Below, piece after piece: positions 1-7,222 of a stretch of 34,259 nt of DNA. The stretch's first letter is position 1. The number at the start of each line of letters is the position of its first letter. The translations under genes and the position numbers were made by a program. The stretch is from Catenulispora sp. (GTDB lineage: Bacteria; Actinomycetota; Actinomycetes; Streptomycetales; Catenulisporaceae): positions 1-34,259 of the forward strand of contig JABFXP010000205.1 of assembly GCA_013361685.1 (NCBI GenBank), read 5' to 3'. Below the pieces are notes generated by a model. That model saw only the letters and a program-made list of their open reading frames with translations, had not been told where the DNA came from and ran no database searches.

Positions 1-1145
1 TCGGGGACCGTGACACGCAGGTGGAATTCATCGTTGCCGGATAGTTGTGCGCCGGCCCGGCCGCCGATTGCCGCCGCGCGGGCCTTTACACCGGCCAGCC
101 CGGAGCCGTCGTCGATTCGCGGGTGCCTTACGCCGTTGTTGTGGATGGTCAGCGATATGGTGCCCGCGGTGCGGGCGAGGGTGATCGTGCAGTTCGTGGC
201 GTCGCTGTGGCGCAGCAGATTGGTGGTGCCTTCGCGAACCGCCCAGGCCAGCACGCGCTGTGTTTCTCCTGACAGGCGGAGGTCGGGGTCGTTGGTGCCG
301 TCGGCATCGATGCGGGTGTCGACGCCGGCTGCGGCGAGCAGGGCCTGCGCGGCTGCCATCTCCTCCTGCAGCGTCACGTGGTGCTCGGCGCGGGTGACGG
401 CGCGTACGTCTCGCAGGGTCGAGCGGGCGAGTTCGGCCAGGCTGGTGATCTCGTGCCGTGCACGGACCGGATCCACAGACAGCAGGCGGGTGGCCAGGTC
501 GCCCTTGAGGGAGATCGCAGACAGGCTCTGGCCGAGCAGGTCGTGCAGATCCCTGGAGACGCGAACGCGTTCGGTGTCGGCCGCGGACACGGCGAGCTCC
601 TCGCGGCTGCTGTGCAGCTCGTTGATCAGGCGTACCAGGCGGATCGTGCCGTACAGCGTGAGGATGAACACCGCGGCGGTGATCGCATAGTACGTCTGCT
701 CCAACAGCCTGTCTCGAAACGACAGACTGCTGTTCAGGAGGAAGTAGACGATCCCGCCGGTCAAGTACGACCCGGTGAACCCGGCGACCGGGCCCCAGGG
801 GCGGGGCAGCAGAAGCATCATCGATGCCGCCAGCGGCAGTTGGGCGCTCGCCCAGTCCTGGCCGAGCCAGAACACCGGGACGTAGACGAGCACGATCTGC
901 ACTGCCAGAGTCGACGTCCAGGCCGCCGGCCTCTCACCCCTCACTGCGGCGCGCAGGTGCCGCAGGTGTACGGCTGCGAGGACGACACCGGCAGCTATGG
1001 CGAACGTGATCTGGATCGCGCTGTGCCGCCGGACGGCCTCGGTCGCCACCAGCAGGGGCGCCATCACCAGCAGCGCCGAGTGCATCGCCAGGTTCAACGC
1101 CGATGCCCACCGTAGGGTGTCGTCGGTATGGAGTTCACCGGTCAT
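1..1145 (-). CDS. NarL-family sensor histidine kinase, intact catalytic motifs (C-terminus cut by window edge)
   Basis: Membrane sensor kinase that should autophosphorylate on His and pass phosphate to the response regulator two genes upstream. About 381 codons are visible and the frame is still open at base 3. The N-terminal half has about five hydrophobic segments (for example ALNLAMHSALLVMAPLLVA and YYAITAAVFILTLYGTIRL). A HisKA_3 dimerisation box follows, VSRDLHDLLGQSLSAISLKG, with the phospho-acceptor at about His201. The HATPase part shows an N-box (REGTTNLLRHSDA), IHNNG and DDGSGLAGVKAR, so the nucleotide site looks complete. The start is the ATG at 1145, which overlaps the stop of the upstream kinase-like gene in an ATGA and implies translational coupling. 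The signal sensed cannot be read from the sequence. Only a few C-terminal residues are probably missing. Confidence 0.9.
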   Translation of the reverse strand, partial: MTGELHTDDTLRWASALNLAMHSALLVMAPLLVATEAVRRHSAIQITFAIAAGVVLAAVHLRHLRAAVRGERPAAWTSTLAVQIVLVYVPVFWLGQDWASAQLPLAASMMLLLPRPWGPVAGFTGSYLTGGIVYFLLNSSLSFRDRLLEQTYYAITAAVFILTLYGTIRLVRLINELHSSREELAVSAADTERVRVSRDLHDLLGQSLSAISLKGDLATRLLSVDPVRARHEITSLAELARSTLRDVRAVTRAEHHVTLQEEMAAAQALLAAAGVDTRIDADGTNDPDLRLSGETQRVLAWAVREGTTNLLRHSDATNCTITLARTAGTISLTIHNNGVRHPRIDDGSGLAGVKARAAAIGGRAGAQLSGNDEFHLRVTVP

Positions 1146-2290
1146 CGCACAGCACCGTCCGCCGACACGGTCAACCGGGGAACGCCGGTAGTCGTCTCCA
1201 CGGTGATGACGTAACTGCACGTGGGTTGCTCGCGCAGCAGGCGGTCCACCTCGGAGCGCAGTGCCGCACGCAGCTCGGGCTCCGCGTGGTGGGGCAGGCC
1301 TTGGTCGGGCAGTGCCAGCCGCGCGGACACGCCGGCCGCGGACAACAAGGTCACCGCGGTGTCGAGCTCGGCGCGCAGGGAGACCCTCTGATAGGTGCGG
1401 ATCAGGCGGCGCGCCCCCGCCAACGCCTGACGTGAACCGTCCACTAGTGCCGCCAGCTCCCGGCGAGCCAGTTCGGGGTCGGTGCGGGCCAGCACGGCGG
1501 CGGCAGCGCCGCGTTCGGCGATAGTGGTCAGCGAATCCCCCACCGTGCCGGTGAGTTCGCGGTCGATCCGAATCCGCTCGCGAAGTACGGCCTGATCCGC
1601 AAGAGTCTCCCGGGTCGCCCGCAACTGCCGCAGCGTGCCGACGAACCAGGTCGGGACGAGCACCGCCCCGGCCCGCTGCCCGACGACGAGCATCGTCCAC
1701 AGCGCGTTCGGCGTGGGATCCACCAGCAGGTCGACCGGCGCCACGGCGGCCAGGACAAGGCACCCGCCGATGATCGCCCACCGTCGGGGCAGCACGATCA
1801 GAACCGATACGAGCAGGTGCGCCATGGTCATCTGCCACTCGTTACCGATCAGCACCAGCCCGGTCGCGACGATGACCGCTGTCGCGGCCAGCATCCACCG
1901 GCCCGCGCGGGGTCGGCGCAGGTGCGCGGCGCTCCATGTCTGGTATCCCACCATCGGCATGTAGCAGGCCATCAGAATCAGCGTGAGCAACGTGCTGCGG
2001 GCGCCGCTGTTGTACACCGGTGTCATCACGAGCTGGACCGCGACGCCGGCGAGGAGCACCGCGAGCGGAGCAGCGGTGAGCAGCCGGATGGTCCGGTCGG
2101 AGTAGCTGGAATCGCTCAGTGGGCGCCTCCCCTCACCTGCGTGGACAGCCCAGGTTAGCTGTCGGACGGAACGGCGCGCGGCTGGATCCAGACGGGGCAG
2201 GTCCGTCGTCGACACGCCCGGCGCCGGCAACCCCAGCTGCCGCTGCGGCAGCAGGCGGATCCGCCCGGCGGTGTCAGAGCCAGCCGGCAT
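1142..2290 (-). CDS. Degenerate histidine-kinase-like membrane protein (predicted pseudokinase)
   Basis: Resembles its downstream neighbour: several hydrophobic segments (TAAPLAVLLAGVAVQLVM and others), then a HisKA_3-like helix. The kinase box reads RIDRELTGTVGDSL where the family has RELHDTVGHSL, so the phospho-acceptor His is Thr. The protein ends at the equivalent of the D-box (LTVSADGAVR) without glycine-rich ATP boxes, and the Mg-binding Asn of the N-box is replaced (EVDRLLRE). It therefore should not bind ATP or autophosphorylate; a partner or sensor role to the intact kinase is inferred. The start is uncertain. The ATG at 2290 overlaps the regulator by 17 bases and has a weak ribosome site, while a CTG at 2119 has a strong GGGGAGG and would give a domain layout like the partner. 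A GTG at 2215 is also in frame. Confidence 0.8.
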   Translation of the reverse strand: MPAGSDTAGRIRLLPQRQLGLPAPGVSTTDLPRLDPAARRSVRQLTWAVHAGEGRRPLSDSSYSDRTIRLLTAAPLAVLLAGVAVQLVMTPVYNSGARSTLLTLILMACYMPMVGYQTWSAAHLRRPRAGRWMLAATAVIVATGLVLIGNEWQMTMAHLLVSVLIVLPRRWAIIGGCLVLAAVAPVDLLVDPTPNALWTMLVVGQRAGAVLVPTWFVGTLRQLRATRETLADQAVLRERIRIDRELTGTVGDSLTTIAERGAAAAVLARTDPELARRELAALVDGSRQALAGARRLIRTYQRVSLRAELDTAVTLLSAAGVSARLALPDQGLPHHAEPELRAALRSEVDRLLREQPTCSYVITVETTTGVPRLTVSADGAVR

Positions 2291-2879
2291 TGCGGGAGAT
2301 CCGGATCGCGTCGATGCGATTGTTGGCGCCGACCTTGCTGATCGCGTTGGACAGGTAGTTGCGCACGGTGGCCGGCGACAAAGCCAACGTGGAGGCGATC
2401 CGCTCCGTGGGCAGTCCGCTCTCGGCGGCGCGCAGCACGTCGGCCTCCCGGCGGGTCAACGGGCTGCTGCCGGTCTCCAGCGCGGCGGCCACCAGGTCCG
2501 GGTCGATGACCCGTTCGCCGGCGTGTACCCGGCGGATGCCGTCGGCCAGGGTCTGGGCCGGCGCGTCCTTGACGATGAACCCGCGTACGTGCGCCTTGAG
2601 CGCGCGCAGCAGGTTTCCCGGCTGGCTCAGCCCGGTCAGCACTATCGTGCGGCACTCCGGCAGCTCCTCGTACAGCCGCTCGGCGGCGCTGAGCCCGTCC
2701 AGACCCGGCAGGTCGATGTCGACGACGGCGACGTCGGGACGAGCACTCAGCGCAGCCGCCACGATCTCGTCACCGCGTTCCAACTCCGCCACCACGCACA
2801 TGTCGTCCTCCAGGGCGAGCAGCGCGACCAGGGCGCCGCGGATCATGTGCATGTCCTCGGCGATCAACACGGTGATCAA
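2274..2879 (-). CDS. NarL/FixJ-type response regulator
   Basis: Two-domain response regulator of 201 residues. The receiver starts TVLIAEDMHM, with the acidic pair near the N-terminus, phospho-acceptor Asp54 in AVVDIDLPGLDG and the conserved Lys in GFIVKDAP. The C-terminal LuxR-type helix-turn-helix is LTRREADVLRAAESGLPTER followed by LALSPATVRNYLSNAISK. The start is taken as TTG 2879, because GGAGGAGGG lies just upstream and the receiver fold begins there; longer forms only add unrelated sequence. It is first in an operon with the two kinase-like genes and is divergently arranged with the LLM oxidoreductase. The palindrome at 2961-2986 is a candidate binding site. The promoter it controls is inferred, not shown. 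Confidence 0.92.
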   Translation of the reverse strand: MITVLIAEDMHMIRGALVALLALEDDMCVVAELERGDEIVAAALSARPDVAVVDIDLPGLDGLSAAERLYEELPECRTIVLTGLSQPGNLLRALKAHVRGFIVKDAPAQTLADGIRRVHAGERVIDPDLVAAALETGSSPLTRREADVLRAAESGLPTERIASTLALSPATVRNYLSNAISKVGANNRIDAIRISRNAGWL

Positions 2880-2960
2880 ACGCCCTCCTCCAGCTCGTCC
2901 CAGCCCGAAGAAAGTATCAACCGCCAAGTACGCCGGCGCGTAGATGCCGACGTCACTGGC

Positions 2961-2986
2961 TCGGCGATGACGTTCGTCATCGCCGA
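2961..2986. promoter_or_regulatory. Perfect 26-bp inverted repeat between divergent regulator and oxidoreductase
   Basis: Two perfectly complementary 12-base arms (TCGGCGATGACG on the left) are separated by TT. It lies 82 bases upstream of the response-regulator start and 135 bases upstream of the oxidoreductase start. Its symmetry and place fit an operator for the dimeric NarL-type regulator, acting on one or both divergent promoters. A cruciform or terminator role is less likely because there is no T-run and no upstream gene ends here. Confidence 0.6.
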
Positions 2987-3120
2987 CAGACCACATCTGC
3001 ATCTGCCGTGCCCGGCCCCGGACGGCGACAGTGGTGATTGCCCGTTCGGGGCAATGGGCCTGTGCCGGCCCTCCCGATGTGGAAGCCCCGCGAAGGCTGA
3101 ACCGAACAAGGACAGGAACT

Positions 3121-3957
3121 ATGACGGACTCGGCTTCAACGGCCACCGACAGAACCCGGCGATTCAGGTTCGGTGCCGTCGCCCCGATCATGGCTGATCT
3201 GGCGACGTGGCGCGATGAAGTGCGCCGGATCGCTGATTGGGGCTACTCGACGGTGCTGATGCCTGACGTGCCGCAGATGCAGCCGGCCCCCGGTCCGGCG
3301 CTGGCGGTCGCAGCCACCGTCGCCGATGTACGCGTGGGCACGTGGGTGTACGCCGGTCCGGTGCGTCCGGCGTGGAGCACGGCGTGGGAGGCGCATTCCC
3401 TGTCGGTAGTCACCGAGGGTCGTTTCGAGATGGGGATCGGCACCGGCCGCCCTGGTATCGAAGACCAGTTGCGCGAACTGGGGCTGCCCGTGGTGCCGCT
3501 GAGCGAGCGGTCGGGCGAGGTGCGCAAGACAGTGGCGGCTCTCCGCGACCTTGACGGCCCGGATATGCACACGCCGGTGGTGATGGCCGTCCGCGGCCCG
3601 AAGTCTCAAGCGCTTGCGGCCGAGCTCGCGGACACAGTCACGTTCGTGCTGAGCGAAGCTGATTCCCGCGCTGACGCCGAACAGCTGGTCCTGGGCTTCC
3701 ACGCCGCTCGGAATGTCGAGCTGGCGATGCATGTGTCAGTGGTCGGCGATTCCGTGGCGCCGTTCATGGCGGCGCCCAATCTCGACGTTGCTGCGCTTCG
3801 CGCTAAGAACTCGCTGCTGGTACTTCCGGACGACCCTTCGGCGGCGGCCGAGGAGATCGAGCGGCGGCGGTTCGAGCTCGGGTTCTCCTATGTCGTTCTC
3901 GGGGCTCACCAGGCTGAAACGTTGGCGCCTGTCGTGGCCAAGCTGGCCGGGCGGTAA
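3121..3957 (+). CDS. LLM-class (luciferase-like) F420/FMN-dependent oxidoreductase
   Basis: A 278-residue TIM-barrel oxidoreductase of the bacterial luciferase-like family. It resembles the mycobacterial/actinobacterial subgroup annotated as probable F420-dependent oxidoreductases. Recognisable parts are the N-terminal strand FRFGAVAP, WGYSTVLMPD, the VRVGTWVYAGPVRPAW segment, the EGRFEMGIGTGRPGIEDQLR loop typical of the family, and the C-terminal ELGFSYVVLGAHQ. F420 rather than FMN is an inference from the host group; no residue decides it. The start is ATG 3121, preceded by an AGGA ribosome site; the frame is open upstream but without family similarity. It is followed after 75 bases by a RibD/DHFR-like reductase, so the two may be co-transcribed. 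Substrate unknown. Confidence 0.85.
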   Translation: MTDSASTATDRTRRFRFGAVAPIMADLATWRDEVRRIADWGYSTVLMPDVPQMQPAPGPALAVAATVADVRVGTWVYAGPVRPAWSTAWEAHSLSVVTEGRFEMGIGTGRPGIEDQLRELGLPVVPLSERSGEVRKTVAALRDLDGPDMHTPVVMAVRGPKSQALAAELADTVTFVLSEADSRADAEQLVLGFHAARNVELAMHVSVVGDSVAPFMAAPNLDVAALRAKNSLLVLPDDPSAAAEEIERRRFELGFSYVVLGAHQAETLAPVVAKLAGR

Positions 3958-4032
3958 ACGAGTCCGACCGCCGGTGCCCACCAACCAAAATGCCGGACGC
4001 GAACAGAAACCTCGGATATTAAGGAGTTGGTC

Positions 4033-4599
4033 ATGAGAAAGATCATCTACTGGGTGCACACGTCGATCGACGGGTTCATCGACGGGCCGAACGGAGAGTT
4101 CGACTGGCCGACCATGGGGCCGGAGTTGTCCGCGTACTCGGAAGCCCTCGATCAGCGCGTCGACACCTTGCTGTTCGGCCGGCGGGTGTGGGAGATGATG
4201 GTCGGGTTCTGGCCCCAGGCCGAAAGCATCTCCGACGACCCGCACGTCGCCGCCTTCGCACCCTTTTGGCGAGCCACACCGAAGATCGTGTTCTCCCGGA
4301 CCCACCCCGGCGACGAGTGGACCGATCGAGTCATCAAAGACGACGTCCACGCCCAGGTCAGCGAACTCAAGTCCGAGGCCGGCGCGGACTTGCTGCTGAC
4401 CGGCGGCGCCGATCTCGCCGCTTCCCTGACAGCGCTGGGCCTGATCGACGAGTACCACATCGCCGTCCATCCCGTGGCTCTCGGCGGCGGGCGCAAGCTG
4501 GCCGCGCATCCGGAGCACCGCGTCTACCTGCGGACTGTGGATTCACGGCTGCTTGACAGCTCTGTCGTGGTGACGCACTACGCGCCCGAGGGCATGTAG
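4033..4599 (+). CDS. Dihydrofolate reductase-family protein (RibD C-terminal domain)
   Basis: A 188-residue NADPH-dependent reductase fold of the RibD_C/DHFR-like family. Family marks are the opening strand KIIYWVHTSIDGFIDGPNG, LFGRRVWEMM, the strand KIVFSRT, and the nucleotide-binding stretch GADLLLTGGADLAASLTALG followed by LIDEYHIAVHPVALGGGRKL. Such stand-alone proteins are common in actinomycetes and mostly lack a proven substrate; they are not the housekeeping DHFR or RibD. The start is ATG 4033, six bases after AAGGAG. It sits between the LLM oxidoreductase and the MFS exporter on the same strand. Confidence 0.88.
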   Translation: MRKIIYWVHTSIDGFIDGPNGEFDWPTMGPELSAYSEALDQRVDTLLFGRRVWEMMVGFWPQAESISDDPHVAAFAPFWRATPKIVFSRTHPGDEWTDRVIKDDVHAQVSELKSEAGADLLLTGGADLAASLTALGLIDEYHIAVHPVALGGGRKLAAHPEHRVYLRTVDSRLLDSSVVVTHYAPEGM

Positions 4600-4705
4600 C
4601 AACCGTCGGAGCGCCGTCTCCGGCTTCTGGCGTTCCGGCTGGGTCTGTCTCTCGAAGACAGCCGCGGAGCCAAAGTCCCGACCCCCACTCGCATTACCGC
4701 TACCG

Positions 4706-4719
4706 CCGATAAGTATCGG
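4706..4719. promoter_or_regulatory. Perfect palindrome upstream of MFS exporter
   Basis: CCGATA-AG-TATCGG is a perfect 6-2-6 inverted repeat in the 213-base gap before the exporter, about 93 bases from its start. Size and place fit an operator for a TetR- or MarR-type repressor, but no such gene is adjacent, so the regulator would be elsewhere. A weaker hairpin (CTGTCT/AGACAG, 4645-4661) in the same gap could end the upstream transcript. Confidence 0.4.
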
Positions 4720-4812
4720 TCCCCTGCGTCGTCCTACCTACGGATGTAAAAGTCGGCCGCGTCGCACCGACTCCTAGGCAAGTACGCGACGGATGTGAAC
4801 TGGAGACCACAC

Positions 4813-6279
4813 ATGATGACCAAGCTGCAAATCGAACGATCCCGCTGGCTCGCGCTCTACGTGCTTTGCGCAGGCGTGCTGATGATCATCCTCGACACGA
4901 CGATCGTCAACGTGGCCCTGCCCTCGATCCAGGGCGACCTGCATTTCACGGACTCCAGCCTTGCATGGGTCGTGAACTCCTACCTCATAGCCTTCGGCGG
5001 ACTGCTCCTGCTGGCCGGGCGGATCGGCGACCTCTTCGGTCGCAGGCGGATCTTCCTCATCGGCCTCGTGATCTTCACTGCGGCGTCGCTGCTTTGCGGT
5101 CTGGCGCAGAACCAGGAGACGCTGGTCGCCGCTCGCTTCGTGCAAGGCATCGGCGGGGCGATGACCTCCGCGGTGGTGCTGGGCATGATTGTCACGATGT
5201 TCCCCGAGCCCCAGGAGCAGGCCAAAGCCATCGGGGTCTACGCGTTCGTGGCATCAGCCGGCGGCGCCGTGGGGCTGCTCGTGGGCGGTGTGCTGACCCA
5301 ATCGATCAGCTGGCACTGGATCTTCTTCGTCAACATCCCGATCGGTGTCGCCACGACGCTCGCTGCCGGACGGCTGCTCGACGCCGACCAACGTCCCGAA
5401 AGCCGCTCCGGCGCCGACCTGCCCGGCGCCGTGCTGATCACCTCGGCACTCATGCTCGCCGTCTACACCATCGTGAAGCCGGCTGCCGAACAGGGTTGGA
5501 CCGCACCACCCACGCTCGTTCTCGGCGCGATATCAGTGGTCCTCATCGCGGCCTTCCTCATCCGGCAGGCGACGGCTGCGCAACCGCTCATGCCGCTCCG
5601 GATCTTCCGGGCCCGTGCCCTGGTCGCCGCGAACACGATTCAGATGCTGTCAGTGGTGGGCATGTTCGGGATGTTCTTTCTCGGCGCGCTGTTCCTGCAA
5701 CGGGTACGCGGCTACGACGCCCTGCAGATCGGGCTTGCGTTCCTGCCGGTCACCATCCTCATGGGCGGTCTCTCGGTACGCTTCTCGGCACGGCTCACCG
5801 CCCGGTTCGGGTCGCGCTCCCTGCTGATCGCCGGCCTGACCGTGATCGCCGCCGGACTGGCGGTCTTCGCACAGGCCCCGAGCAACAGCGCCTATCTGAC
5901 GAACGTCCTGCCGCCCATGGTGCTGCTCGGCACCGGCGCGGGACTGGCCTTCCCCGCCCTGATGACGCTGGGCATGTCCGACACCGCCCCGCAGGACGCC
6001 GGACTGGCGTCGGGACTTCTCAACACTTCCGCGCAGGTCGGTGGGGCGTTGGGACTGGCGGTGCTGGCGACCGTCTCCGCCTCGCGCAGCACCCGCCTGG
6101 CAGCGACCGGAACACCCAGGGCCGACGCGTTGACCAGCGGCTACCACCTGGCGTTCTGGATCGGCGCAGCCCTGATCGGCGTGACGATCGGCGTCGCACT
6201 CGTCGTGTTGCGCGATCGGACGGAGCCGGTCGCCCAGCAGGTCGAGATCGAGGCCGTCGAGCCGGTTACCGTGGCGTAG
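4813..6279 (+). CDS. MFS drug exporter, DHA2 (EmrB/QacA) 14-helix family
   Basis: A 488-residue proton-driven efflux permease. It is hydrophobic throughout with about 14 predicted helices. Family motifs are LDTTIVNVALPSIQ in helix 1, motif A in GRIGDLFGRRRIF between helices 2 and 3, ARFVQGIGGAMTSAVVLGMI in helix 4, and the antiporter-type glycine-rich helix (ASAGGAVGLLVGGVLTQSIS) followed by WHWIFFVNIPIG. The start is ATG 4813, seven bases after GGAG. A GTG at 4795 is in frame but lacks a ribosome site. Substrate cannot be predicted. The neighbouring reductases suggest a detoxification or small-molecule context, which is inference. Confidence 0.93.
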   Translation: MMTKLQIERSRWLALYVLCAGVLMIILDTTIVNVALPSIQGDLHFTDSSLAWVVNSYLIAFGGLLLLAGRIGDLFGRRRIFLIGLVIFTAASLLCGLAQNQETLVAARFVQGIGGAMTSAVVLGMIVTMFPEPQEQAKAIGVYAFVASAGGAVGLLVGGVLTQSISWHWIFFVNIPIGVATTLAAGRLLDADQRPESRSGADLPGAVLITSALMLAVYTIVKPAAEQGWTAPPTLVLGAISVVLIAAFLIRQATAAQPLMPLRIFRARALVAANTIQMLSVVGMFGMFFLGALFLQRVRGYDALQIGLAFLPVTILMGGLSVRFSARLTARFGSRSLLIAGLTVIAAGLAVFAQAPSNSAYLTNVLPPMVLLGTGAGLAFPALMTLGMSDTAPQDAGLASGLLNTSAQVGGALGLAVLATVSASRSTRLAATGTPRADALTSGYHLAFWIGAALIGVTIGVALVVLRDRTEPVAQQVEIEAVEPVTVA

Positions 6280-7222
6280 ACCAAAGCCCGCCTGTTCCCT
6301 ATCGATCCCCGCACGCGAACACGTGACCCGGTCGGCGACCCGTCCCCGCACACCCACCATCTGTCCGTCGGCGACGGCGATGTCCATGAGCGGTCGGGTC
6401 GCCGAATTCGTCGAACAGCTTCTGCTGGTCCCCGACCGTCAGGGGCGTGCCGGTGACGATGATGTATCGGTCCCGCAGAGACATTGCGCCTGCCGATAAT
6501 GTCGTCCGGGCAGGTCAGGCTGCGTGTTGGTGCTCGTGGATGATGCCGTCGAGTCGGTCGTGTCGGCGGATGTCGAGGTTGGTGATCCGGTGTGGGTCGG
6601 TGATCGGTGCGGGCACTGCACGTAGTGGCGTGGCCTGCTCGATCGCTTGGTGGGCGCGGAACCGGTTGTAGTGGGTTTTGTACTCGCGTAGGGCGTGCAG
6701 CAGGTGGGGCTTCCGCGGCACGCGGATCCCACTGAGCACCACCTGGATCCCCGCCTGCGCAAGAATCTCGTCGAACAACGGCGGGAACTTCGCGTCCCGG
6801 TCCCGGATCAGGTACTTGACTCCGGCTCCGGCTGCTTCCAAGTCCATGACCAAGTTCCGCGGCGTTGTGGCGGGAGATCTGGCACACGGTGAGGAACGCT
6901 CCCAGGCTATAGAGCGTGTCGTGGCCGATCTCTGTTCGTGGGATGTCGGCATTCAGCCACACGACCTTGCGCGATCACGGCCAGAACCAATTTTCACCCG
7001 CCGGAAGTGGTCCACGATTCAGGCGTCGCCGACAGACTGCCCAGCCGGCTGGTGTCGGAACTGCCGCTCCTTATCGCCATAGAATCAGCGACAGACCCCT
7101 GATGCGGATCGCTTTCTGTCGAGGCCCGGGTGGGAGCTATAGGGTTTCTCCAGCTGACTTATGCCTCCCGTGCACGGAACGGTCGGGAGTAGGACTCAGT
7201 CCGGTCTGAGGGGGGATGCTGG
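6280..7222. other. Gene-free stretch with IS debris
   Basis: This 943-base stretch holds the leftward transposase remnant described separately (6515-6952). On either side no frame has convincing protein similarity. A short leftward frame at 6299-6484 (opening SLRDRYIIVTGTPL) looks protein-like for about 30 residues and then degenerates, so it may be the tail of another broken gene. The ribosome site GAGGGGGG for the kinase lies at 7208-7215. No RNA gene was recognised. Confidence 0.5.
6515..6952 (-). pseudogene. Decayed DDE integrase-core transposase, C-terminal part
   Basis: The recognisable part runs from RNLVMDLEAAGAGVKYLIRD through KFPPLFDEILAQAGIQVVLSG to the C-terminal tail DRLDGIIHEHQHAA and its stop. 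This matches the rve-core transposases of the IS3/IS481-like type common in actinomycetes. The stretch that normally lies between VPR and HLLHALREY, about 30 residues including the catalytic Glu in the ERW region, is missing, so VPR is joined straight to KPHLLHALREY. The N-terminal half with the first catalytic Asp is also absent; the sequence upstream in frame is unrelated. It cannot be active. Confidence 0.8.

Noticed and set aside
10-1115. Rightward open frames opposite the histidine kinase
   Set aside because: The leftward frame encodes H-box and ATP-binding motifs in order and is coupled to the upstream gene. The rightward frames are composition shadows.
6299-6484. Short leftward frame opening SLRDRYIIVTGTPL as a gene
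   Set aside because: Only the first 30 residues look protein-like, there is no ribosome site and the rest is Arg-rich. At most it is a gene remnant.
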